Of a stretch of 64,000 nt of DNA, positions 26,121-33,349 are shown piece by piece (within the stretch, counting starts at the first letter, position 1; each line of letters begins with the position of its first letter). The notes under the pieces are model-generated. The model saw only the letters and a program-made list of their open reading frames with translations. It ran no database searches and was not told the origin of the DNA. Source of the stretch: Luteibacter sp. OK325. Its GTDB lineage: Bacteria; Pseudomonadota; Gammaproteobacteria; Xanthomonadales; Rhodanobacteraceae. A program made the translations under genes and the position numbers. The DNA is taken from positions 124,001-188,000 of the forward strand of contig NZ_QAOX01000006.1 of NCBI RefSeq assembly GCF_003050935.1. The letters are read 5' to 3'.

Positions 26121-27551
26121 TCAATAATTCACCTGCAACTGCACGCGAAGAAGCTGCCCATCGATACGACGATAAGGCGCCGTACTGACATCCGTACGGC
26201 GCATGTTCGCCCACGCCACCGCCAGTTCGACAGCATTCGACGGCTGCCATTCAACACCCGCTTCCAGCTCATCCACCTGCATCTTCGGCGCATTGGTGTC
26301 GAACTTCGCCGCCCCGCGATAGGTCTGCCACTTCGCGTACGGCATGAGTGAACCGTAGCCGCCGTCGAACTTGTACATCACCTGCGCGTAGCCGCCACGC
26401 AGCGATTGCGTGCGAATGGTCCTCCTCGCGACATCGAGCTCCGGGCCCTGCCCCACCGTCCACTCAGCCTGGAATCCGAACGGCTGCGGGTAATACACCA
26501 CGTGTGCCGCAACGCGACGGTCCGTCGAGCCGGCGACGGGTGCGTCCACCGTCGGTGTAAACGTCGCGCCACCGATGCTCGCCGAGCCGGTCGTCACCTT
26601 GTAGCGCCCCGAGTACGCGTCCGCGCCGACTTCCAGATACTGCCCATTGGCGAACTTGAACGGATAGGAGAAGTGGATCACCGAGTGCAGCTGGTCGTTG
26701 CGGTCCGGGCGATTCGCACCCTGCCCGTTGTACACACCGACGCCGAACACACCGTAGTCGCCGGAGCCCTTCAGGCCCGACTTGACCAGGTAGGCGTAGC
26801 GCTCCTTGATTTCCTTCGGCGTCCAGTAGAAGAACACGCCGAGGTCGCGCTCGTCGCGCACGGCGGAATTGAGTGCATCGGCGCGATCGAGCGCGAGACG
26901 GTTCTGGCTGGACTGCAGGTCTTCCCAGCCGTAAGGAATCTTCGACTGACCTGCACGAATGCGATAGGTCTTGTCCTTGTCCAGCCAGAGGTCCGCATAC
27001 GCGTCACGCAGCTGGGCGAAGTTGCCCGTGCTCGAGCCGGTGGGCGTGCTGGCGAAATCCGGCTGGATGTAAATCGACATCTTGTCGGTGACATCGCCAC
27101 TGATCACGACGCGCGCACGACGAATGCCGAAACCCTGTTCGCGGCCGATGTAACGATCGCCCGGTGACTTGAGGTCCTTGGCGTCACCACCGACTTCCTG
27201 GTTGTAGCGCATCTGCAGGTAGCCACGAATACCGATCTTGTCGTACCAGGCCTTGCCGGCCGGCGCCGATGATGTCGCGGTTCCGGCGGACGTCGCGGCA
27301 GCATTTGCCGTCGCGGAAGCGCTCGCAGGCACCGTCGCACGGGCGGAGGCCGCCGTGGCGGTGGCCACGGGCGCCGGGGTCTCCGTGACCTGCGCGAACT
27401 TGCCCAGGCGCTGGCGGCCCGGCCCCGGTTCCGCAAATAGCTGCCGGGTGGTCGTATCAACGTAGAGCTCGATCGCTTCCTGCGGGGCGCCCTCGGCGGC
27501 CGCGGTACCGCACATCGTCCAGAAGGCGGCGGCCAGGGGGAATCGTTTCAT
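26121..27551 (-). CDS. OprO/OprP-like outer-membrane porin
   Basis: A porin of 476 residues with a signal peptide (MKRFPLAAAFWTMCGTAAAEG, cleavage near 19). Residues about 60-100 form an Ala/Thr/Ser-rich low-complexity linker where many relatives have a coiled coil. The barrel begins IGIRGYLQMRYNQEVGG and has the family block GFGIRRARVVISGDVTDKMSIYIQPDF, then LRDAYADLWLDKDKTYRIRAGQSKIPYGWE, and ends on a C-terminal aromatic (LQVNY), which favours BAM insertion. Similar to phosphate-selective porins O/P; the solute is not evident. Divergent from a TonB-dependent receptor. Confidence 0.9.
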   Translation of the reverse strand: MKRFPLAAAFWTMCGTAAAEGAPQEAIELYVDTTTRQLFAEPGPGRQRLGKFAQVTETPAPVATATAASARATVPASASATANAAATSAGTATSSAPAGKAWYDKIGIRGYLQMRYNQEVGGDAKDLKSPGDRYIGREQGFGIRRARVVISGDVTDKMSIYIQPDFASTPTGSSTGNFAQLRDAYADLWLDKDKTYRIRAGQSKIPYGWEDLQSSQNRLALDRADALNSAVRDERDLGVFFYWTPKEIKERYAYLVKSGLKGSGDYGVFGVGVYNGQGANRPDRNDQLHSVIHFSYPFKFANGQYLEVGADAYSGRYKVTTGSASIGGATFTPTVDAPVAGSTDRRVAAHVVYYPQPFGFQAEWTVGQGPELDVARRTIRTQSLRGGYAQVMYKFDGGYGSLMPYAKWQTYRGAAKFDTNAPKMQVDELEAGVEWQPSNAVELAVAWANMRRTDVSTAPYRRIDGQLLRVQLQVNY

Positions 27552-27855
27552 GGGTGATTGGCTCCGAAAATACTCATAGAAAGTGTTGAGAAAAACCTCA
27601 AACGTCTGCGATAGTGAAGATTAATGACGCTAAACGTCGTTAACGCGCCCGATGGATGGGCACGTTATCGGTCACCCATTGCACTTCCATGACAGTGGCA
27701 AGCCGCGCCAGGCCGCGCAGGTTTCTGCGTTGCAACACTTCCGTCATGACCACGTCACAAGGGATAATTCGCAAAGACGCGCCCTCGCCAGGGGACCGGC
27801 TCGAACGCAGTTGGCGAGGCACTCTCACCCCAGCACCTCCCAGGCGGAACACACC
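27552..27855. other. 304-bp divergent regulatory region (porin / TonB receptor)
   Basis: Non-coding stretch between two outer-membrane protein genes reading outward. It contains one clear inverted repeat (27621-27643, listed separately) in an AT-richer patch. I see no RNA gene or convincing small ORF in it. Both promoters should lie here. Confidence 0.6.
27621..27643. promoter_or_regulatory. Inverted repeat, candidate operator
   Basis: TTAATGACG (27621-27629) and CGTCGTTAA (27635-27643) are inverted arms matching at 8 of 9 positions, separated by CTAAA. The site lies about 70 bp from the porin start and 210 bp from the receptor start, in an AT-rich patch. The length and symmetry fit a dimeric repressor or activator; the protein is unknown. 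Confidence 0.5.
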
Positions 27856-30114
27856 ATGTCTCTCGTTAGCTCGCGCCGTATGCCGCGACGTCTCGTTATT
27901 GCCCTGTCCATCGCCACGGCACTCACCGCTGGCTCGGCCATGGCCCAGGACGCCGCGCCCACTGCCCCGAAGGTCAAGACGGCCACGCTGGAGACGGTCA
28001 CCGTCACTGCTGAAAAGCGCACGGAAGACCTGCAGAAGGTGCCCATCTCGATGACCGTGATCACGGCCGAGAAGCTCGAAGCGTTCGGCCAGTCCGGTGA
28101 CGGTGTGCTCCAGCTCGCCGCCCGCGCGCCGAGCGTGTATGCCGAGACGTCGTATGGCCGCGAGTTCCCGCGCTTCTACATTCGCGGCCTCGGCAACAGC
28201 GACTTCGACCTCAACGCGTCGCAGCCGGTATCGATGGTTTACGACGACATCGTCCAGGAAAACCCCATCCTCAAGGGCTTCCCGCTGTTCGATCTGGAAC
28301 AGGTGGAAGTGCTGCGCGGCCCGCAGGGCACCCTGTTCGGCCGTAACTCGCCTGCTGGCGTGATCAAGTTCGAATCGCGCAAACCGACGCAGGAAACCGA
28401 GGGCTACGCCCGCGTGTCTTACGGCTCGTACGGCACGGCCAATGCCGAAGCCGCGCTCGGCGGCAAGATCAGCTCCGACTGGTCCGGCCGCGTGTCCGCG
28501 ATCGCCCAGCACCGTGATGGCTGGATCGACAACGATTACAAGGGCAAGAAGGACGACCTCGGCGGTTACAACGACCGTGCCGTCCGCCTGCAGGCGCTGT
28601 ACAAGCATTCCGACGATTTCGACGCCCTGATCAACGTGCACGGCCGCCTGCTCGATGGTAGCGCCATGGTCAACCGCGCCAACGCGATCACCCTGGGCAG
28701 CGACCAGTTCGTGCAGGGCTTCGATCGCGACTCGGTTTCGCAGGACGGCAACAACAAGCAGCACCTGTTCACCTGGGGCAGCAACCTGCACCTGAACTGG
28801 CACTTCGGCGATCTCAACTTCACCTCGATCACCGGCCTCGAGCGCGCACAGACCTACAGCCTGGGCGACGTCGATGGTGGCTACGATGCTTCCGAGACAC
28901 CGGCCCGCCCGAGCGATACCAACCGCGTCACGCCCTTCTATTCCGAGACCGCGGACGCCCTGCCGAAGGATCGCCAGATCAGCCAGGAGTTCCGTCTGTC
29001 CAATGACAGCGCCGAGCGCCTGAAGTGGCAGGTCGGTACGTATTACTTCGACGAAGACGTCGCGATCACGAACTACTCGTACGACACACTGAACAACCAC
29101 GCCCTCAACGGCCTGGTCGACCAGAGCCAGCACACCAAGGCCTGGGCGCTGTTCGGCTCCACCGACTATCAGTTCACCGACGTGTTCGACGTCCGCGCGG
29201 GCGCCCGCTGGTCGCACGACAAGCGTGACTTCAGCGCGGAGCGCTTCATCGGCTTCACCGGCCCGGTGGGCCCGCTCACCTCCAAGCCGACCGACTCGCG
29301 CTGGAGCGGCGACCTCACCGGTACCTGGCAGCTGTCGAAGAATGCGAACGTGTACGCACGTGTCGCCAACGGTTTCCGCGCACCCAGCGTGCAGGGCCGG
29401 ATCAACTTCTCCAACAGCATCTCGACGGCGAGACCGGAAACGGTCACCTCGTACGAAGTGGGCTTCAAGTCGACCACGGAAGACAACAAGCTCCGTTTCA
29501 ACGCCGACGTCTACAAGTACAACATGCACAACCAGCAGCTGACGGCAGTCGGTGGTGCGAGCAACGTCACCGAGCTGATCAACGCGAAGAAGACCGAAGG
29601 CTACGGTGCCGAGTTCGATCTCGAGGCCTACCTGACGCCGCAGTTCTACATGACCGCCGGCGGCAGCTATAACCACACCGAGCTGAAAGACAAAAACCTG
29701 GCCATCGCGCCATGCGGTGGTGGCTGCACCGTGCTCGATCCGCTCAATGCCTCGGGCAATGCGCTGATCGACGGCAACACGCTGCCCAACGCGCCGCAGT
29801 GGATCGGCACCTGGACCGCGCGCTACGGCATCCCCTACGGCGAGAGCGGCGAGTTCTTCGTCTACACCGACTGGAACTACCGCAGCGAAGTGAACTTCTT
29901 CCTGTACGACTCCGAAGAGTTCAAGAGCAAGCCCTTCCTCGAAGGCGGCATTCGTGTCGGCTACAACTGGGACTTCGGCAAGCGCGAGATCGCCCTTTAC
30001 GGTCGCAACATCACCGACAAGAAGGTGATCACCGGCGGTATCGACTTCAACAACCGCACGGCCTTCGTCAACGACCCGCGCATTATCGGCGTGGAGTTCC
30101 GCGCGGAGCTGTAA
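27856..30114 (+). CDS. TonB-dependent outer-membrane receptor
   Basis: A receptor of 752 residues. The ATG at 27856 gives a signal peptide (PRRLVIALSIATALTAGSAMAQ, about residues 10-31). A TonB-box-like segment lies at ETVTVTAEKRTEDL. The plug domain contains QVEVLRGPQGTLFGRNSPAGVIKF (about 150-175, split here by Gly-rich turns). The 22-strand barrel follows and ends GVEFRAEL, with Leu rather than the usual Phe at the C-terminus. The plug style (VPISMTVITAEKLE) matches the large group of Xanthomonadales/sphingomonad receptors that import carbohydrates, terpenoid or siderophore-like ligands. The ligand is not predictable here. A strong terminator follows at 30140. Confidence 0.93.
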   Translation: MSLVSSRRMPRRLVIALSIATALTAGSAMAQDAAPTAPKVKTATLETVTVTAEKRTEDLQKVPISMTVITAEKLEAFGQSGDGVLQLAARAPSVYAETSYGREFPRFYIRGLGNSDFDLNASQPVSMVYDDIVQENPILKGFPLFDLEQVEVLRGPQGTLFGRNSPAGVIKFESRKPTQETEGYARVSYGSYGTANAEAALGGKISSDWSGRVSAIAQHRDGWIDNDYKGKKDDLGGYNDRAVRLQALYKHSDDFDALINVHGRLLDGSAMVNRANAITLGSDQFVQGFDRDSVSQDGNNKQHLFTWGSNLHLNWHFGDLNFTSITGLERAQTYSLGDVDGGYDASETPARPSDTNRVTPFYSETADALPKDRQISQEFRLSNDSAERLKWQVGTYYFDEDVAITNYSYDTLNNHALNGLVDQSQHTKAWALFGSTDYQFTDVFDVRAGARWSHDKRDFSAERFIGFTGPVGPLTSKPTDSRWSGDLTGTWQLSKNANVYARVANGFRAPSVQGRINFSNSISTARPETVTSYEVGFKSTTEDNKLRFNADVYKYNMHNQQLTAVGGASNVTELINAKKTEGYGAEFDLEAYLTPQFYMTAGGSYNHTELKDKNLAIAPCGGGCTVLDPLNASGNALIDGNTLPNAPQWIGTWTARYGIPYGESGEFFVYTDWNYRSEVNFFLYDSEEFKSKPFLEGGIRVGYNWDFGKREIALYGRNITDKKVITGGIDFNNRTAFVNDPRIIGVEFRAEL

Positions 30115-30139
30115 GGCTTTCGCGACATCGATCGGCCAA

Positions 30140-30173
30140 CGGCCGGCCCTTTGCAGGGCCGGCCGTTTTCGTT
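30140..30173 (+). terminator. Rho-independent terminator of the TonB receptor gene
   Basis: An 11-bp perfect GC stem, CGGCCGGCCCT / AGGGCCGGCCG, with a TTGC loop, is followed by TTTTCGTTT. It lies 25 bp after the receptor stop codon. Confidence 0.9.
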
Positions 30174-30189
30174 TGGGGTCGCCAAACCC

Positions 30190-30272
30190 TGTAGGAGCCG
30201 ATTCATCGGCGATCCCGCATCAGCGGGCAAGGTTCCCGCTAACTCCCATTCGCCGCTGAAGCGGCTCCCACA
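30190..30272. repeat. Paired short palindromic repeat (mixed type)
   Basis: A left GATTCATC-type copy (GTAGGAGCCGATTCATCGGC) and a right inverted GCTTCAGC-type copy (CGCCGCTGAAGCGGCTCCCA) enclose CGCATCAGCGGGCAAGG. One base of the left arm is changed (GTAGG for GTGGG). Confidence 0.85.
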
Positions 30273-30381
30273 GGTCTGCGCAGGGCTCGCCTAAACCTTT
30301 CCGCCCAAAGCCGCATCAGAGCTAGTGCCACCGACGCACCCCACCAGCACAGCGCGGCACGGCATAGGCCATAAGTCATAT

Positions 30382-30442
30382 GGAATTTCACGAAATTCCG
30401 GTTGACGACCGAAAATCTGGTGTTATAGTTCACTACAACACC
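30382..30442 (+). promoter_or_regulatory. Promoter with a YtrA-type GGTG-N16-CACC operator
   Basis: A -35 TTGACG (30402-30407) and -10 TATAGT (30424-30429) are 16 bp apart. Overlapping the -10 is the dyad 30419-30442, GGTG at one end and CACC at the other with exactly 16 bases between, and 10 of 11 arm positions paired. GGTG-N16-CACC is the site reported, as I recall, for a YtrA-type GntR regulator in Xanthomonas citri. The operon encodes such a regulator, so this is probably its autoregulatory site. Just upstream, GGAATTTC-AC-GAAATTCC (30382-30399) is a second, perfect palindrome that could bind another factor. Confidence 0.75.
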
Positions 30443-30472
30443 GGTCACCCACACCACCACTGGAGTAGCACC

Positions 30473-30658
30473 ATGAAAAACAACCTCAACCTCGCCGCCC
30501 TCGCCGCCGCCTTTGCCATCGCCACCGCTTCCCTGGCCGGCTTCCACAGCACCTCCACCACCGCCGCCCCGATCAGCGAGATCAACGGCACCCACGTCAC
30601 CGACCTGGCCCCGATCGTTGTCTACGCCGACGCCGACGCCAACGTCGCCTCCCTGTAA
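30473..30658 (+). CDS. Short exported peptide (61 aa) of the GntR-ABC operon
   Basis: Begins MKNNLNLAALAAAFAIATAS, a hydrophobic N-terminal segment resembling a Sec signal or anchor, preceded by GGAG at a good distance. The C-terminal part contains INGTHVTDLAPIVVYADADA, which aligns with VNGVRVVDLPALEVRPTDAD in the next gene. It is the first gene after the GGTG-N16-CACC promoter and therefore the most highly expressed product if the operon is induced. No known family; a role as a small envelope peptide, ABC substrate, or signal is inference. Confidence 0.75.
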   Translation: MKNNLNLAALAAAFAIATASLAGFHSTSTTAAPISEINGTHVTDLAPIVVYADADANVASL

Positions 30659-30696
30659 CCCCTGAAGACCTGCAGCAAAGTCATCGGAGTCGAATC

Positions 30697-31032
30697 ATGA
30701 AAGCGCCGAACCTCATCGCACTCACCGCCTCTGTACTGATCGCCGGAACCAGCGTGTTCGCCCTGCGCTCCTTCGATGACCGCGCCGCTGCACTGGTCGC
30801 CGCACCCCATTTCGTCAACGGCGTCCGCGTCGTCGACCTGCCTGCTCTCGAAGTGCGGCCCACCGACGCCGATGTGCGCGAGGCAGCCCTGGCCAGCGAG
30901 GCCACCCTGGATTCGGCAGCTGCCGCCATCAAGCGCAGCGCGGAAGATCGCGCCGCTGCACTTATCGGCGCGCAGCTGGCCATGCCCTACTATTCGTTTG
31001 GTAATGCACTGCGCCGCACGGCCAAGGATTAA
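30697..31032 (+). CDS. Exported protein (111 aa), paralogue of the preceding peptide
   Basis: Begins MKAPNLIALTASVLIAGTSVFA, a signal-peptide-like start with GGAG upstream. After it, VNGVRVVDLPALEVRPTDAD repeats the motif [IV]NGxxVxDLxxxxVxxxxAD of the first peptide. A longer, Ala-rich helical tail with SEDRAAALIGAQLA (also similar to DDRAAALVAAP earlier in the same protein) follows. It ends 3 bp before the GntR gene. Unrecognised family; the shared motif suggests both products bind the same partner or target. Confidence 0.75.
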   Translation: MKAPNLIALTASVLIAGTSVFALRSFDDRAAALVAAPHFVNGVRVVDLPALEVRPTDADVREAALASEATLDSAAAAIKRSAEDRAAALIGAQLAMPYYSFGNALRRTAKD

Positions 31033-31035
31033 TAC

Positions 31036-31410
31036 ATGTCCATCACCTGGAACGACAGCGTCCCGATCTACCGCCAACTCCGCGAACGCGTAGTGGCGAT
31101 GATCCTGGACGGCGCCTTGAACGAAGGCGACCCGCTGCCGTCGGTACGCCAGGTCGCGGGGGATTTTCAAATCAACCCGCTGACCGTTTCCAAGGCGTAT
31201 CAGGAGCTGGTCGACGAACAACTGGTTGAGAAACGGAGGGGTCTTGGCATGTTCGTTATCGATGGGGCGCGCGATGCGCTGCTCAAGAGTGAAAGGGAGC
31301 GCTTCCTGCGCGAAGAATGGCCGGCGCTGTTTGCCCGCCTCCAGCGCATGGGCCTAGACCTCAAGACTTTGATGCGTGAAGCCCAGGGCTCCACGGAGGA
31401 TCCGTCATGA
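31036..31410 (+). CDS. GntR family regulator, YtrA subtype
   Basis: A 124-residue regulator: the wHTH (SVPIYRQLRERVVAMILDG, GDPLPSVRQVAGDFQINPLTV, then LVEKRRGLGMFV) occupies the first 75 residues. A short C-terminal helical extension follows, with no large effector domain, which defines the YtrA type. These dimeric repressors control ABC transporter operons in which they sit. The stop overlaps the ABC ATPase start by 4 bp (ATGA), showing coupling. Predicted to bind the GGTG-N16-CACC site at 30419-30442. Confidence 0.92.
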   Translation: MSITWNDSVPIYRQLRERVVAMILDGALNEGDPLPSVRQVAGDFQINPLTVSKAYQELVDEQLVEKRRGLGMFVIDGARDALLKSERERFLREEWPALFARLQRMGLDLKTLMREAQGSTEDPS

Positions 31411-32264
31411 CCGCGGTCGTTACCGCCACCGGCCTGAGCAAACGCTACAAGTCGTCGCAGGCTCTGGACGGCGCCAGCTTCCAGATCGGGTCGGGCCGCA
31501 TCGTCGGCCTGATCGGCCCAAACGGTGCCGGCAAGACCACGGCACTGAAGGCCATCCTCGGCCTGACCACCTTCGAAGGCCAGCTCAACGTCCTCGGCCT
31601 GGATCCGCGCAAGGATCGCGACAAGCTGATGGAACAGGTCTGCTTCATCGCCGACGTGGCAGTCCTGCCACGCTGGATCCGGGTGAAGGACGCCGTCGAC
31701 TTCGTCGCCAACACACACCCCCGCTTCGACCGTAGCAAGTGCGATGCCTTCCTGGCCCGCACGAAGCTGCAGCCGCAGCAGAAGGTGAAGCAGCTGTCCA
31801 AGGGCATGATCGTGCAGCTGCACCTGGCGCTGGTGATGTCGATCGACGCCCGCCTGCTGGTGCTGGACGAGCCCACGCTCGGCCTGGACATCCTCTATCG
31901 GAAGCAGTTCTACCAGAGCCTTCTGGAAGACTACTTCGACGAAGAGAAGACCATCCTGGTCACTACCCATCAGGTCGAAGAGATCGAACACATCCTCACC
32001 GACCTCATGTTCATCCGCGACGGCAAGATCGTGCTCGATACCGACATGGACAGCCTGGGCGAGCGTTTCGCCGAAGTGCTGGTCGGCGCCGAGTTCGCAC
32101 ACGCAGCCCGGGAACTGAAGCCGCTTGATGAGCGCCAGGTCTTCGGCAAGAGCATTTTCCTCTTCGACAACGTCAGCCGGCCCGAGCTGGAACGCCTGGG
32201 CGAGGTACGACGCCCGTCGATCGGCGACCTCTTCGTCGCCACCATGAAGGGCACCTACGCATGA
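31407..32264 (+). CDS. ABC transporter ATP-binding protein
   Basis: A 285-residue ATPase with Walker A GPNGAGKTT (37-45), Q-loop near VCF (78-80), ABC signature LSKGM (130-134, in place of LSGGQ), Walker B LLVLDEP (150-156), D-loop GLD, and switch His in VTTHQVEEIEHI. The C-terminal ~70 residues follow a pattern common in YtrB/CcmA-type exporters. It overlaps both neighbours by 4 bp (ATGA). Probable function: powering the downstream permease to export a lipid, peptide or antibiotic-like molecule. Confidence 0.93.
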   Translation: MTAVVTATGLSKRYKSSQALDGASFQIGSGRIVGLIGPNGAGKTTALKAILGLTTFEGQLNVLGLDPRKDRDKLMEQVCFIADVAVLPRWIRVKDAVDFVANTHPRFDRSKCDAFLARTKLQPQQKVKQLSKGMIVQLHLALVMSIDARLLVLDEPTLGLDILYRKQFYQSLLEDYFDEEKTILVTTHQVEEIEHILTDLMFIRDGKIVLDTDMDSLGERFAEVLVGAEFAHAARELKPLDERQVFGKSIFLFDNVSRPELERLGEVRRPSIGDLFVATMKGTYA

Positions 32265-33223
32265 AAACCTTCTACTGGCTGGTCAAGCGCGAGTTCTGGG
32301 AACACAAGGGTGGCTTCTTCTGGGCCCCGGTGGTCACCGGCATCGTCTTCCTCGTGCTCAACGGCATGGGCATCGTCCTTGGCGAAGTGTTCGGGCGGCG
32401 ATTCGGCGGCCTGCAGTTCGGCGGCGGCAATGTCCACCTGCAGAGCGACATGAGCCTGGCGGATCTCCGAAACGCGGGAGCCGGCATCGACATCATGCTC
32501 TACGCCGTCGCCGCCATCATCCTGGGCGTCACCGCCATCGTGGTCTTCTTCTACTGCCTGGGTGCGCTCTACGACGACCGTCGCGACCGCAGCATCCTGT
32601 TCTGGAAATCGCTGCCGCTGTCGGATTCGTCCACCGTACTGTCCAAACTGGCGAGTGCCGCCCTCCTCGCTCCCGCCATCTCCATCGTCGTCGGCGTGAT
32701 CGTGGGGCTGGTACTGGCAATGTTCCTGGCCGTTGTCGCCCTGGTTCATGGCATCAACCTCTGGACCCTGCTGATGGCGGCGCATCCGTTCCGCGTCGTG
32801 GGCACCCTGGTGCTGCTGATCCCACTGTATGCAATCTGGGCGCTGCCGACGCTGGGCTGGTTACTGCTCTGCTCGGCCTGGGCGAAGAGCAAGCCGTTCC
32901 TCTGGGCTATCGCCCTGCCAGTGGGCTCCGGCGTCATCGTCTCCTGGTTCGGCCTGATGGGTGTGCTCAACCTTTCGAGCGACTGGTACTGGAAGAACGT
33001 GGTCAGCCGCCTTCTTGGCAGCCTGATTCCGGGCAGCTGGGTCGGCAATGCCTCGCCGCTGGTCATTTCGGACCACTCCGATCCATCCGCGATGCTCAAC
33101 AGCCTCGACCTGGCCTACCACTACAGTGCCCTTGCCAGTCCGTCGCTCTGGATCGGCGCCATCGCCGGCATCGCGATGATCGCCGGAGCCATCTGGTTCC
33201 GCCGCTGGCGGGATGAAAGCTGA
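32261..33223 (+). CDS. ABC transporter permease (ABC-2 type, YtrC/D-like)
   Basis: A 320-residue membrane protein with about six transmembrane segments (roughly residues 22-45, 88-110, 135-160, 180-205, 213-235 and 290-308). It opens with KTFYWLVKREFWEHKGGFFW, typical of ABC-2 permeases associated with GntR/YtrA operons. Two consecutive loops carry RRDRSILFWKSLPLSD, a conserved ABC-2 feature. Overlap of 4 bp with the ATPase supports one transcript; a terminator follows at 33236. Confidence 0.9.
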   Translation: MKTFYWLVKREFWEHKGGFFWAPVVTGIVFLVLNGMGIVLGEVFGRRFGGLQFGGGNVHLQSDMSLADLRNAGAGIDIMLYAVAAIILGVTAIVVFFYCLGALYDDRRDRSILFWKSLPLSDSSTVLSKLASAALLAPAISIVVGVIVGLVLAMFLAVVALVHGINLWTLLMAAHPFRVVGTLVLLIPLYAIWALPTLGWLLLCSAWAKSKPFLWAIALPVGSGVIVSWFGLMGVLNLSSDWYWKNVVSRLLGSLIPGSWVGNASPLVISDHSDPSAMLNSLDLAYHYSALASPSLWIGAIAGIAMIAGAIWFRRWRDES

Positions 33224-33235
33224 TAACGATGCAGC

Positions 33236-33265
33236 GACGGCCCCTTCGGGGGCCGTCTTGCTTTC
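33236..33265 (+). terminator. Rho-independent terminator of the GntR-ABC operon
   Basis: A 9-bp stem GACGGCCCC / GGGGCCGTC with a TTCG loop (33236-33257) is followed by TTGCTTTC. It starts 13 bp after the permease stop. Confidence 0.88.
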
Positions 33266-33349
33266 AGGGGTTCCTGGTAGACAGAAAGACGGGCAAGGTC
33301 TAAAAACCAAGGCGACACGAGCTTGCGTCCACCGCAGGGGATCCTCGCC

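Larger units (their letters stand above)
30115..30472. other. Intergenic region with terminator, repeat pair and operator-promoter
   Basis: 358 bp between the TonB receptor and the first small exported peptide gene. From left to right it holds the receptor's terminator, a paired palindromic repeat, about 100 bp without recognisable features, and the regulated promoter of the peptide-GntR-ABC operon. Each part is listed separately. Confidence 0.8.

Noticed and set aside
27640-29676. A 678-codon open frame on the minus strand over the TonB receptor
   Set aside because: Same shadow effect; the receptor's plug and barrel motifs are on the plus strand and no domain is visible in the antisense frame.
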